The notes: generated from the sequence alone by a model not told the origin. 64,000 nt of DNA from Mesostigma viride (GCA_009746045.1 RPFO01000114.1:675719-739718), one strand, 5' to 3'. Shown: positions 23,760 through 36,914, counted from the stretch's first letter. Made by a program: numbers and translations.

Positions 23760-26700
23760 CTAGCCAACCGACGTCGGCAGCAAGTGCCTCACGGCGCCAT
23801 CCCTCAGCTCCTTGAACGAGAGGCCCTCGCCGGGCCGCTTCCCCGCCGCCGTGTGGAGCGCTGCCAGCAGCTTGTCCAGCTGGCTGACCTCCCCGGGCGA
23901 CAGGGTCCCTGCCTCGGCCCCCAGGACCCTGCGCGCGAACGCCAGCAGGTCCGCATGGGACAGCATACCGTCCCCCGTCACATCCATATCCCGGAACATG
24001 CCCAGCGCCCACTCGTGCCGCGACTTGATGATGGAGGCCAGCTGGCCGCAAAGCCCCGACTGGACGTCCCCCTCGTTGGCCTCTCCCCTCCGCCTCTCGC
24101 CCTGCACGTTCTGCTGTGGCGTGGCTGTGCGGGCATTTATTCCCGTGTCTGCAGGGCTTCCGCCCACGTGCGCCCAAGCCGGCTTGCGGGAACCTGCAGG
24201 GTGGGCAATCCCCAGACTGTCGCGGATGCCCTCGCCGCTGTCATCGCCACCGCCCAGGGGATCGTCTTTTGAGGCTCTCCCGCGAGGCGCGGGGGATGAT
24301 GCCCCTTGTCGTGGCCGCCCTGGGGGGGCCGACGGAGTCTTCCCGGCCCTGGTGCGGCCCTCATCATCGGCGCTCATGCCACCTGACATCAGTCGGTCGG
24401 CTCGCATCGCTTCCATGCCCGCCCTGCCTGCCCTGGCCTTGGCTTTTCCAGCACCTGCGCTCGAACTTGCCCCAACCCCCCTCGCAATGACGTCATGATC
24501 GTCACCGTTGAGCAGCGCGAGCGCCCTCCGTTTGATCTCCTGAACGGCCAGCGCCAGCTCTTGGAACGTGATGCTGGCGGAACTGCCTTGAAAAGGCACA
24601 CCCCCGGCCGTGGCTCTGTCCTGGCCCGTGCCTCCTGGAAGCGGCATCCCCTGTCCTGCCCACCCAGGGGCCCCCGCGGACATCAAGTAGGCGAGCAGGG
24701 CATCGCCAGCTGGCGCCGCCTGGGGGGAATCCCTGGGGAAGACGAGGCGCACGAGGGCGAGAACGCCCTCTGGTGGTAGCCTCCCCACATGTGGCTTGTC
24801 GATCTGGTAGAAGAGGTCCACCAGCCTGGTTGGCAAGGGGTTGGGTTGTGCAGGGGTTGGGTATGCGCGGCGACCGGTGAGAAAGGAGGGCACAAGAAAA
24901 AGAATTCAATTGAAAGAGCGCTTGGAGGAAAACAAGAGCAGGCATCCATCAATTACTTGCGCATGTGATTTTGTTAGGAGGGCGTGACGCTATCAGGGTT
25001 GTGAAGCTGTTGTGTCTGTAGGACACAGGTGCGCCGAGCACATATAAAGAATGAAATCCTCTTCAAGTGCTGGAAGGGCCCCCTATGCGAAGATACGTGT
25101 GCTAATATGCAAGAAGCCGTAACTAGGCAAAAAAGTTGAACGCTGGACCGGGCTCGTTCGGGAGATATCAGGGTCGCAAGAAGCGCCGGCAGATCTTTCC
25201 TGCAAATAATGACAGCACAACCAGAGAGTATTCTGGGTGGTAGCACAACCAGAGAGTATTCTGGCTGACAGCACAACAAGAGAGTATTCTGGGTGATAGC
25301 ACAACCAGAGAGTATTCTGGGTGACAGCACAACCAGAGTATTCTGGGTGACAGCACAACCAGAGAGTATTCTGGGTGATAGCACAACCAGAGAGTATTCT
25401 GGGTGACAGCACAACCAGAGTATTCTGGGTGACAGCACAACCAGAGAGTATTCTGGGTGGTAGCACAACCAGAGAGTATTCTGGGTGATAGCACAACCAG
25501 AGAGTATTCTGGGTGATAGCACAACCAGAGAGTATTCTGGGTGATAGCACAACCAGAGAGTATTCTGGGTGATAGCACAACCAGAGAGTATTCTGGGTGA
25601 CAGCACAACAAGAGAGTATTCTGGGTGGTAGCACAACCAGAGTATTCTGGGTGGTAGCACAACCAGAGAGTATTCTGGGTGACAGCACAACCAGAGAGTA
25701 TTCTGGGTGACAGCACAACAAGAGAGTATTCTGGGTGGTAGCACAACCAGAGTATTCTGGGTGGTAGCACAACCAGAGAGTATTCTGGGTGACAGCACAA
25801 CAAGAGAGTATTCTGGGTGACAGCACAACCAGAGAGTATTCTGGGTGATAGCACAACCAGAGAGTATTCTGGGTGACAGCACAACAAGAGAGTATTCTGG
25901 GTGATAGCACAACCAGAGAGTATTCTGGGTGGTAGCACAACCAGAGAGTATTCTGGGTGACAGCACAACCAGAGAGTATTCTGGGTGATAGCACAACCAG
26001 AGAGTATTCTGGGTGGTAGCACAACCAGAGAGTATTCTGGGTGGTAGCACAACAAGAGAGTATTCTGGGTGGTAGCACAACCAGAGAGTATTCTGGGTGA
26101 CAGCACAACAAGAGAGTATTCTGGTTGACAGCACAACCAGAGAGTATTCTGGGTGATAGCACAACCAGAGAGTATTCTGGGTGGTAGCACAACCAGAGAG
26201 TATTCTGGGTGACAGCACAACCAGAGAGTATTCTGGGTGATAGCACAACCAGAGAGTATTCTGGGTGGTAGCACAACCAGAGAGTATTCTGGGTGGTAGC
26301 ACAACAAGAGAGTATTCTGGGTGGTAGCACAACCAGAGAGTATTCTGGGTGACAGCACAACAAGAGAGTATTCTGGGTGACAGCACAACCAGAGAGTATT
26401 CTGGGTGATAGCACAACCAGAGAGTATTCTGGGTGGTAGCACAACCAGAGTATTCTGGGTGACAGCACAACCAGAGAGTATTCTGGGTGACAGCACAACA
26501 AGAGTATTCTGGGTGACAGCACAACCAGAGAGTATTCTGGGTGACAGCACAACCAGAGAGTATTCTGGGTGATAGCACAACCAGAGAGTATTCTGGGTGA
26601 CAGCACAACAAGAGAGTATTCTGGGTGGTAGCACAACCAGAGTATTCTGGGTGGTAGCACAACCAGAGAGTATTCTGGGTGACAGCACAACCAGAGAGTA

Positions 26701-29700
26701 TTCTGGGTGACAGCACAACAAGAGAGTATTCTGGGTGACAGCACAACCAGAGAGTATTCTGGGTGATAGCACAACCAGAGTATTCTGGGTGACAGCACAA
26801 CCAGAGTATTCTGGGTGACAGCACAACAAGAGAGTATTCTGGGTGGTAGCACAACCAGAGTATTCTGGGTGACAGCACAACAAGAGAGTATTCTGGGTGG
26901 TAGCACAACCAGAGAGTATTCTGGGTGACAGCACAACAAGAGAGTATTCTGGGTTAGAGCACAACAAGAGAGTATTCTGGGTGACAGCACAACCAGAGAG
27001 TATTCTGGGTGACAGCACAACCAGAGTATTCTGGGTGACAGCACAACCAGAGAGTATTCTGGGTGACAGCACAACAAGAGAGTATTCTGGGTGATAGCAC
27101 AACCAGAGAGTATTCTGGGTGACAGCACAACCAGAGAGTATTCTGGGTGACAGCACAACAAGAGAGTATTCTGGGTGGTAGCACAACCAGAGAGTATTCT
27201 GGGTGACAGCACAACCAGAGAGTATTCTGGGTGGTAGCACAACAAGAGGGTATTCTGGGTGACAGCACAACCAGAGAGTATTCTGGGTGACAGCACAACC
27301 AGAGAGTATTCTGGGTGACAGCACAACCAGAGAGTATTCTGGGTGACAGCACAACCATAGTATTCTGGGTGACAGCACAACCAGAGAGTATTCTGGGTGA
27401 CAGCACAACAAGAGAGTATTCTGGGTGGTAGCACAACCAGAGAGTATTCTGGGTGATAGCACAACCAGAGTATTCTGGGTGATAGGCTTCTGATCCACAG
27501 GTCAAGTTGTGGCCTGTGCTTACTAATACAACGCAAGGGGCAGGCTTGGCGCTGCAATGGCAGTCCCTTGTTGCTGGTTGAAAAAAAGGGAGCAAACAGG
27601 GCCCCTTTTTTAGGTAAGGGGAAGAGTAGTATGTCCAGTCCAGTCCAGTCCAGTCCAGTCCAGTCCAGTCCAGTCCAGTCCAGTCCAGTCCAGTCCAGTC
27701 CAGTCCAGTCCAGTCCAGTCCAGTCCAGTCCAGTCCAGTCCAGTCCAGTCCAGTCCAGTCCAGTCCAGTCCAGTCCAGTCCAGTCCAGCCCAGCCCAGCC
27801 CAGCCCAGTCCAGTCCAGTCCACCAGTCCAGTCCAGTCCAGTCCAGTCCAGTCCAGTCCAGTCCAGTCCAGTCCAGTCCAGTCCAGTCCAGTCCAGTCCA
27901 GTCCAGTCCAGTCCAGTCCAGTCCAGTCCAGTCCAGTCCAGTCCAGTCCAGTCCAGTCCAGTCCAGTCCAGTCCAGTCCAGTCCAGTCCAGTCCAGTCCA
28001 GTCCAGTCCAGTCCAGTCCAGCCCAGCCCAGCCCAGCCCAGCCCAGCCCAGCCCAGCCCAGCCCAGCCCAGCCCAGCCCAGCCCAGCCCAGCCCAGCCCA
28101 GCCCAGCCCAGCCCAGCCCAGCCCAGCCCAGCCCAGCCCAGCCCAGCCCAGCCCAGCCCAGCCCAGCCCAGCCCAGCCCAGCCCAGCCCAGCCCAGCCCA
28201 CCAGTTCAGTCCAGTCCAGTCCAGTCCAGTCCAGTCCAGCCCAGCCCAGCCCAGTCCAGCCCAGCCCAGCCCAGTCCAGTCCAGTCCAGCCCAGCCCAGC
28301 CCAGCCCAGCCCAGCCCAGCCCAGCCCAGCCCAGCCCAGCCCAGCCCAGCCCAGCCCAGCCCAGCCCAGCCCAGTCCACCAGTCCAGTCCAGTCCCGTCC
28401 AGTCCAGCCCAGCCCAGCCCAGCCCAGCCCAGTCCACCAGTCCAGTCCAGTCCCGTCCAGTCCAGCCCAGCCCAGCCCAGCCCAGCCCAGCCCAGCCCAA
28501 CCCACCAGTCCAGTCCAGTCCAGTCCAGTCCAGTCCAGTCCAGTCCAGTCCAGTCCAGTCCAGTCCAGTCCAGTCCAGTCCAGTCCAGTCCAGTCCAGTC
28601 CAGTCCAGTCCAGTCCAGTCCAGTCCAGTCCAGTCCAGTCCAGTCCAGTCCAGTCCAGTCCAGTCCAGTCCAGTCCAGCCCAGCCCAGCCCAGTCCAGTC
28701 CAGTCCAGTCCAGTCCAGTCCAGTCCAGTCCTTTTACATGATATGAACGACTACAAAAGTCTTCTTATCTAATAAACATGACTATCACTCAGAGTCCTTG
28801 TTTGGTTGTCAAATCGCACTTTGTTCGTTTTCAACTTTGCTTGCTTGTCCTACTGGTCTCGTGTACTTGGTCGCTTTAGTGCCTCTACGGAGCTTGGGTG
28901 GCTGCGGGGTCAAGTGTAGCCTTAAAACTCCTAAAAGCTCCTAAAAGCTCTTAAAAGCTCCTGAAAGCTCCTAAAAGCTCCTAAAAGCTCCGAAAAGCTC
29001 TTAAAAGCTCCTAAAAGCTCCTAAAAGCTCCTAAAAGCTCCTAAAAGCTCCTAAAAGCTCCTAAAAGCTCCTAAAAGCTCCTAAAAGCTCCTGAAAGCTC
29101 CTAAAAACTCATTAAAATGATAAACAAGTGGAACCAAAAAAGGATACACTCTCACACCCCCAACCATTTCCACGGTAATCCCACGCACCTGATTCGGTTC
29201 CGGGTCAGATAGCCCGCCAGCGCCTCCCCGAACGCAAACAAGCCGGCCTCCACCTCCCGCGGCAACTCGCCACCCACCCCCTTGGCAAACCCACGGCCGC
29301 CCGCATCGCCGTCCCGACCAGGGGCCCAGTCACCGCCTTGCCAGCTGGCCCTACGGGCACCCCCATCTCCGGCCTCGGAAAACATGTCGCCAGCCATGGA
29401 CGCATGCAATGAGTGTCCCATCGGCGCGCCGGTGCCCTGATGCAGGGACAGCCTGTCAGGAAGGCTGGCACGCATCCCCACGCCGTGCGGCTGCGTGAAG
29501 AAACCAGCTCCCCCAGAGGTGGCTAACGTGGCGTCGCCAGAAGATCCCCCACTTCTCCGTGCGTCCATTGTAAAGTTACTGTTATTGCCTTGCGAAGCGA
29601 TACCAACAGGGACATCCTTAGTCGACCTCAACTCCTCCTCCGCCCGCCGCTGCATGCGCTCGTGCCAGCTGGCGAACGGGCGCTGATGTGGCGACCCGAG

Positions 29701-32700
29701 AGCAACGCTTGGGCCGCCCCTCAAGCCCACGGGCGACGCGCTGACCGCTGGCGCCTCCAGGCTGGAACGGGGGCTGAAAAGCTGGCGCATGGCACGACCC
29801 TCCTTGGCCCGCGCGCGGGCTGACTCCTGGCCCTGCCCATAGGCCTCCCTCCTACCGCTGCTGCCGTCACCAGCAGCAGTGGCCTGGCTTGCATGGTGGG
29901 CGATAGGGGCCGCGGCCGGCTGGGGGAACCCGTAGCCTGCATTGTCCGCCCACCCGACATCGCCATCCATGACACCCTTGTCATGCAGGTCACTGCCAGG
30001 CATCGCGGGGGGTTGACTGCCAATACGTCCCGCTCCCCTGCCCATCAATTTACCCCTGGAACCCGGGCTATGTGTGCTGCTGCTTGATGATGCACGCTCA
30101 TGCCTGCCACTCACTCTTCGCAGACTGCCATCAGCGCTTCCCCTCGACCCGCCCCCCGCCGACCCCAACCCCCCCGGCCCCAGCAGCAGCCCCTCCAGTG
30201 CGCGGCACAGTGACGGATGCTGGTCCACCAGCGCCACGAGCGCCCGGTGCTGGGGGGACGGCAACGATGCGGCGCCAGCATTACCGCCAGCTTGAGCATC
30301 ACCCAAGCTGCCAGCGCTACTGCCAGCATGCCTGCCAGCATAAGCATATGTGGCCGAAGGACTGCCGGGGATGACACCACTGGAGGGTCGGGGCGAGGAC
30401 AGGTTGCGTACGGTGGACGACAACAAGGGCCGTGAGTTCATGCCCCCTGCGCTCGTGCCCCCCTCATCCTCACCTGCTGCCGCCGTGGGCGAGTCCTGCG
30501 CCTCGTGGACTCTTCTGCCAAACGCCACAAAAGCCCGCGGGCTACCCCTGGGCGACCCTGGCCGCCCGTCTTTGACGGGAGACGTGGGCCGCGCGCTGTT
30601 GGTCGGAGAGGCAGGTAATCGCGGGCCCTTGAGGGGGGATGTGTTCCGCCCCCCTCTAGAAGGTGATCGCGACCGGTACGCTGTCAACGCTCCCCCCTTG
30701 GATAGTCCACGCCCGCCCAGGGATATCCGGTCCTGGGATCCCTCTGCCTCCATCGACCGTTGGTCGGTCCCTGGGCTGAACGACCCATCCGGTCCCGTGT
30801 CTGCCAGCATCGCCAACTGGAGGAACTCGGGGTAGCTGATGCGCAGGGGGGGGCCATCGTTGTCGCCGTCGTCCTCACCCGCGCGATGCGCCCCTGCATG
30901 TTTGCCTTTGTAGCGAGACTCCTCTCTCCCTGATCGGTGCCACCCCCCCCCCCCCCCCCGATCCCATGCAGAGCCGTCCCTTCCCCCCTCTCCATGCGGT
31001 GCAAATGCTCGCCATCCAGCCTCCTCTCCATCCCGATCCCAACCACCGCCATGGAGCACAGGAAGAAGGACACGAGGGAGGGCACGTGGCCCGCGTGTGG
31101 GCCGGGCACCAGCCGCACCAGCAGTCGGGCCGCCTCCCAGGGACCCAGCGCGCCGGCGTCCATCACGTCCAGCGCGTGGAACGCGGCCCAAGCGGCGCCA
31201 GGATCCTCCCCAATGACGCGCGCCAGCGTCTCCAGGCGCGCAAACAGCGCCCGCTTGGCGGCGGCCACAATCGCATGTTGGGGGCTTGAGGCGCTCGCGC
31301 TGTGCTTGGTGCCGGTATTGTGCTTGATGCTGCCGTTGGCGGAGCCAGCGTCGTGGATGGGGCCGCCAGTGCGGGAGCCAGCAGGACTGCGACTGGCATT
31401 CACGCTGGGGCCTTGAGATGCGCCACCGTGCTGGCTACCATTGGCTAGCTGACTGTGTGGGGCTTTATGTGCACCGCGGTGTCGGCCCGCAGGATTACTC
31501 GCTGGCGACGCCAGCCAGGGCTCCGCCAGAATCAGCGCCGCGGCCGCAAGGTGTCCGAGCGCGGCGCCAAATTCCCCGGCCGTGAAGGGCTCGGACCCTG
31601 GGTGAGAGCCATCGTGCGCGGTGGCCCCCATCTCCATCCATTCGCGGTCGCCAGAAGTGTCCCCCCGTGCCAACAGGACGGCCACCAAGTGGACCAATGT
31701 CGCGTGCACCGGGCGGGGGCGCAAGGGATGAGATAAAACGGCGGATCGGTCATGAAATAAAGAGGCTCTACCAACCCATTCGGTTCCCCCCTGCCCGCCC
31801 CCTGCCCATTCCTCAGGGCCATGCCCAAAATTGTGATCCCTGCCAAAGTGGCCATCAAAGCGGCTCCCCCCCTTGGTTTCAAGACCGCTCCCCGACCACC
31901 CCCATGGGTCATCCCCCCCCTGCGCCCCACGCGTGCCATGCCCTAAGCCTGGCTCCCCCTCTCGCCCGCCACCATGCTGAGAAACGTCACCCCGCCCGGC
32001 CCCGTACCGGCCATTCTGGGGAACATCATGGCCTGCGGGATCAGTGACGGGTGCCAGAAGGCGTGAGAGCACCCGCAACGCCACCCGCTCGCCCAGCCGC
32101 CACCACGGCTCGTGACTCTCATCCGAGACCGCGAGTCCTTGGGTGGCATTTGCCAGCTTCATCCCTCGTGCTTCCTCTAGCTTCCTCCGCCGCCTCCTCC
32201 TCAGCGCCTCAGACCGTTGCGCGCGCGCGTCGCCGGCTGCCTCCTCGTCGATCATCTTCTGGGCATCGCGCGGAGTCAGACGCTGATACGCCTGGTTTGC
32301 CAGCAATAACACGAGTGCAAACAGGCACGCAGGGGGGTACCCTCCCGCTGCCGACCCCATTGCAAGGCCCACGACCCCAGCCACCCCGCCCCCTTGCCCG
32401 TCCTTGACAACGCCCCCGTTTGCACCGCGCCAACTCCCTTCCACCCAGGGTCCCTGGGCGGACCACCCACCACCACCGCCACCGCCACCACCACCACCAT
32501 CATCACCGCCACCATCCCAGTCGTCCTCGCCGTCCTCCCTCGTCATCGGTCGGACAGGTGTCGCAAGCTCAAGCACCCACGGCTGCGCGCCCTGATCAGG
32601 GAACCCGTCCCTCGCCCTAAAACCGACAACCGCCCCTGGCGACAGGAAACTATCGCCCCTCCCCCCTAGTGGCGGCTGCACGTCCCCACCTCCCGAACGG

Positions 32701-32915
32701 CCACCCCCACCCCCGCTGTAGCTTTTCCCACCCTCTCCTGTTTCCTCAGTGAGGGCCATGCCCCCCTCGTCCCGCCACTGCACCGCCCGCCACCAGGGAT
32801 CGCTCCAGGGCCCATCCAGTGCGCGGGATCTCTTGCTACTGATGCTGTCACTGCTATCGTCATCGCTGCTGGAGCCACCACTGCTGCCGCTGCCGCCGCT
32901 GCTGCTGCTGCTACC

Positions 32916-32967
<52 letters not shown>

Positions 32968-33647
32968 CCATCACAGCTGCTGCCACGGTCGGAGTACGGA
33001 CGCGCACCACCCTGGAGGGCCACCCTGGCGGCAGGCTCCCCCTCCCGCGAACCACGCTGGTACCCACCATCCTCACCGTCAAGTTGTCCCTCCTCCCCCT
33101 CGTTGTGCCCTTCCCCCTTATTGTCAGCCTTGAACTTTTCCTTATGTCCTTTCTCGTTCTTCTCGCTCTTCTCCTTCTTCTCCTTCTTCTCCGTCTTCTC
33201 CTTCTTCTCCTTCTTCTCCTTCTTCTCCTTCTTCTCCTTCTTCTCCTTCTTCTCCTTCTTCTCTCTCTTCTCCTTCTTCTCCTTCTTCTCCTTCTTCTCC
33301 TTCTTCTTCTTCTTCTTCTTCTTCTCCTTCTCCTTCTCCTTCTCCTTCTCCTTCTCCTTCTCCTTCTCCTTCTCCTTCTCCTTCTCCTTCTCCTTCTCCT
33401 TCTCCTTCTCCTTCTCTTTCTCTTTCTTCTCCTTTCCCATCGAATCAGCGCCGCACTCGTCCCCGGATGCATCCGACCCACCTGACCCCGTATTCCCATC
33501 ACCCACCTTCCCTTCCTTCCCCTTCCCGTCCTTCCCCTCCCCTTCCTTCCCCTCCCCTTTCTTCCCCTTCTTTCTTCCCCTTACTGCATCTCCATGGCTT
33601 CTGCCTGCCTCATCCTCGCGGCCATCACGGCTGCCACTGTGACTGTC

Positions 33648-33707
<60 letters not shown>

Positions 33708-36314
33708 ATCACTGTCACTGCTGCTAGAAGAGCTGCTACTGCTCTCACCCCCGTTGTGTTTCCCCTGTCCCCCCTCCTTTTCCCTCCGCCCCTTATACTT
33801 TTCCTTCTTCTTCTTCTTCTTCTTCTTCTTCTTCTTCTTCTTCTTCTTCTTCTTCTTCTTCTTCTTCCCCTTCATTCCTTTCTTTTCCTCATCTGCACCT
33901 CCCTCGTTCCCTTTCTTCCCCTCCTTCCCCTTCCCTCCCCCCCCCCCCACTCCCCCGCCCTTCCCCTGCGCAGCACCCCCCCTCCCCCTCCCTGTCATGC
34001 CCCCCAGCCGTTCCCCTCCCCCCCCCTCCTCTCCCTGATGGAGAAACCATCGAGCCATCCGCACGACCCGCCTCACAGACGACGCCAACCCGCGCAGCAT
34101 CCATCGAAACGCATCCCCCTGCTCCCGCTGCCAGGGGGATCCCCTGGGTGACCACACCCCTGGGCTGGTCGGCGAGCAAGGGGGCGTCCGCTCGTCATCC
34201 AACACCGCCGACCAACTCTCCCGCCTCGGCGACATGATCGCAGGGTCCGATGCCTTTACAATATTGCGGACCATGAACCCCGCACTAGGGCCCAAGAAAG
34301 GCTCCGAGGCGGACGCAAGCAGGGGGCCACGGCCATCACCCCTCCCCCCCTCCTGGCCAAAGTCATCATCGACCTTCTTCCCCAAAGAACCTTCACCGGC
34401 AAACGCGCCGCCACCGGATGCGACCGCGGCGTCCTCCAGGGTGCGCCCCAGGTGGGCGGCCGCGATCACCAGGCGGGTCTCCAGGGGGCTGATCCCGGGC
34501 AGAAGCCGCCGCAGCAGGGCGAGCACGGCCAGGGAACGCAGGTGGGGCACCGCCGCACCCACCAGCGGACCAGCCGCGGCAGCCGCGGATGCGGACGCGG
34601 TTGCTACCTGACGGGGCTTGGCCGTGAGAAATGCCTCCAGGGAAAATGGCCCCTTCTTGCGATCTCCTTCGGTGCTTCCACCCCCACCCCCATCATCCTC
34701 GTCATGCTCGTCGTTCTGCCCATGGCCAGCACGGTTTGAGGAATCACGGTCACCATCACCATCATCATCATGATTGTAATCACCATCCCCACTTTGTATA
34801 CTAGTAGTGTGCACCATCGCACCCATGCCCAGCTCGCCCTCCCAAAGTCCCAAGTACCGACGGTGGCTGGCCACCGCCGCCAGCGCGGACGCCGCCTCCG
34901 CCATCTGGCCCCCCATGTACGTGACGAATGCCAGCAATAGCTCTAACGCCGCCTCGGTGTCTTGCCGTGTCGGCATGTCCGTCGAGCCGCCACCATCCAG
35001 GGGGCTAGCCGGCACTTCCGCACCCCGGTCTATTCTCAGCGCCACGTGATCCATGCGGCCATGCAGCCTATTCAAGGCATCCAAGCCAAATTGGCTCCCT
35101 GCTGCGGCGGAGCCTGGGATGCCTGCGTTACCATTCCTGTCCAGGTCTGCCGAGCCATGCAAAGGACTGGACCGACCAATGGATGATGCCGTCATCCCTT
35201 CGCGGGGAGACGCCAGGGTCGACCCTAGCACTTCCTGCTGGCGGCCATACCCTGCCGACTGGCCGACACGGTCGCTTGGGAGGAACCCAGGGTTGCCCCA
35301 CAGGAGCGTGCGTTCGGCACATCGGCAGGGCAGCAGCTCGTCGATGAGCTGGCGACGGGGTAGCTCGTCCGAGGCGCCACGTGCCCCAGCGAGCAACATG
35401 GCCTGTGGTGGGGGGAGTTACAGTTATGGATGGGGCCATGGGGGGCAGGGACTTGAGGGTCATGTGGAGTGTCAGCAAGGGTTGGGAGTTGAGGTCATGG
35501 GGTGGGTCAGCAAGGGTTGGGAGTGAGGTCATGGGGTGGGTCAGCAAGGGTTGGGAGTTGAGGCCATGGGGTGGGTCGGCAAGGGTTGGGTTCCTGCAGC
35601 TGCTGGCACTTTATTTCTTTCCATGACTCCTAAAGCTTCATTAGATCATTGAAAAAACGACAAGCCTTGCAGAATGGCGCCGTTCGGCGTACACAATGCC
35701 GGCAAGTGCTTCTTGACCTTTCAACACGAGCACCCATTGGAACCCTTGGCTGTGCACGACTATTTGTTTGTGATCGATGAACTGTGCACATTTGGTCGAT
35801 CCATTCACACCCGCTGCATATGCTGTACTGCGCTGAATGTGCTGTATTGTGCGTTCTTTGATCTCTTTCTTCAACCATCACCTGGTGGGTGGAGGTGTAT
35901 TAACACACGCGCTGTAGTCCATTGATAGTCCATCATAACCGGCAAGTTGAGCAAAACACATTTCTCATGAGTTAATCAATCCATTTCTGGCCTCAGCTAC
36001 TCAGCAGGTTAGTCAAAGATGAAGTGAGCATAGCTCACCAATCACATGGATTAAAACCTGGATCAAAGCTTATTGGATCCTCCATTACAATGCATACAAT
36101 GGACTTTATTGGTCATTACCTGAAAGTACTCCACCGCGTCCGACCCCAGCCCAGGGATCAGATGACCCGCCAGGGATGCCAGGTCCTCGGCGCCCAGCCA
36201 CCCTGTCGCGTCCCGGTCGGCGCGCGCCACGACCTCCTCGATCCGCCGCCGCTTGGTGGCTCGGCTCACGTTGGCCCCACCCAGGGACTCGTCCAGACCG
36301 CAGAAGATCGCGCC
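23760..36314 (-). CDS. Large EF-hand protein with Lys/Glu and polySer low-complexity regions
   Basis: Exons on the minus strand: 36314-36120, 35402-29189 and 24825-23760, with GTAATG and GTGCGT donors and CAG acceptors. The junctions keep the frame (phase 0, then AG plus G). More 5' exons are likely. EF-hand loops: DRDATGWLGAED in the first exon, DVTGDGMLSHAD (canonical) in the last, and weaker ones at about 31,150 (DVMDAGALGPWE) and at the start of the last exon (DKPHVGRLPPEG). PLRISYPEFLQLAM looks like an EF-hand F helix. The second exon encodes long Lys, Lys-Glu and Ser runs (32.9-33.9 kb). A G-run at 30944-30959 causes one frame change, equal to one missing base. Stop TAG at 23762-23760. 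A calcium sensor or scaffold is likely; no known family fits the whole. Confidence 0.75.
25211..27483. repeat. 28-bp minisatellite, about 81 units, in the EF-hand gene intron
   Basis: Unit core CAACCAGAGAGTATTCTGGG, 28 bp. Three sites vary independently: GACAG/GATAG/GGTAG, ACC/AAC, and presence or absence of one AG (26-bp form). The array occupies more than half of the 4.36-kb intron 29188-24826 and gives false ORFs of up to about 820 codons. Confidence 0.97.
27635..28731. repeat. (CCAGT)n/(CCAGC)n pentanucleotide satellite
   Basis: About 1.1 kb of pure CCAGT units that switch in blocks to CCAGC units, with rare CCACCAGT junctions at the switches. It lies in the same EF-hand gene intron. Confidence 0.98.
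28918..29110. repeat. 10-bp tandem repeat CTCCTAAAAG, about 19 copies
   Basis: Perfect or near-perfect CTCCTAAAAG units with occasional TTAAAAG or TGAAAG variants. It lies close to the 5' splice side of the EF-hand gene intron. Confidence 0.96.
32890..33870 (-). repeat. Coding trinucleotide and hexanucleotide tracts (poly-Ser, Lys-Glu, poly-Lys)
   Basis: Inside the EF-hand exon, plus-strand CTG/GCT runs (about 32,890-32,965 and 33,650-33,710) read as poly-Ser on the minus strand. CTTCTC and CTT runs (33,165-33,430 and 33,800-33,870) read as Lys-Glu and poly-Lys. They keep the reading frame, as expected under coding constraint. Confidence 0.9.
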
Positions 36315-36399
36315 CTGCGCGAGCCAGAATTGGTGTGGGGGCCGTACCAGGAACAGGGGGCCATGGTTAGAAACAGTGCTGGAGGTATAGCATAGGTAT

Positions 36400-36790
36400 A
36401 GGTATGGTTAGCATATGTATAGGCTCGGTAAAGGGATACTATATAGTACTAGTATACGTATAGGTGTAGGAGAAGAATCACAACCTATATAGTAGGTTGT
36501 ACAGGTACAGTATAGGTTTAGGAATCACAACCTATATAGTAGGTTGAATAGGTATAGGAATCACAAACTATATAGTAGGCTGTATAGGTACAGTATAGGT
36601 ATATGAATCACAACCTATATAGTAGGTTGAATAGGTATAGGAATCACAAACTATATAGTAGGCTGTATAGGTACCGTATAGGTTTAGGAATCACAACCTA
36701 TGTAGTAGGTTGTATAGGTATAGTATAGGTTTAGGAATCTCTACCTATATAGTAGGCTGTATAGGTATAGTATAGGTATATAGTATATGC
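36400..36790. repeat. Irregular AT-rich tandem repeat (CCTATATAGTAGG)
   Basis: Seven or so units of variable length containing ATCACAACCTATATAGTAGG and TATAGGTATAGG. It lies just upstream of the first detected EF-hand exon, so it is in an upstream intron or the 5' flank. Confidence 0.85.
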
Positions 36791-36914
36791 AGGTGGTGCC
36801 GGAGTAGGTCCACATGGTAAATAGTGGGTCGCAGAACACAGGGCGTACTGTCACAGATACTTGCTTCACAAGGCACCCCCTTCCAACAGGACAGCACCTT
36901 GGACAGTGGGGCCA

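Noticed and set aside
25211..27483. CRISPR array
   Set aside because: Units are contiguous without unique spacers, and the setting is a eukaryotic intron.
25083..27557. Minus-strand open frames of up to about 824 codons with Pro-Arg-Ile-Leu-Ser repeats
   Set aside because: They are translations of the 28-bp intronic satellite in several frames, with no flanking coding sequence of their own.
27568..28746. Long Ser-Pro-Val-Gln and Gly-Leu-Asp-Trp-Thr open frames
   Set aside because: Pure CCAGT/CCAGC pentanucleotide repeat. All frames are open because the unit contains no stop in any phase.
32749..34151. Plus-strand Leu-rich and Phe-Ser-rich frames
   Set aside because: Antisense shadows of the Lys/Glu and Ser tracts of the EF-hand exon. 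The minus frame joins cleanly to flanking exons.
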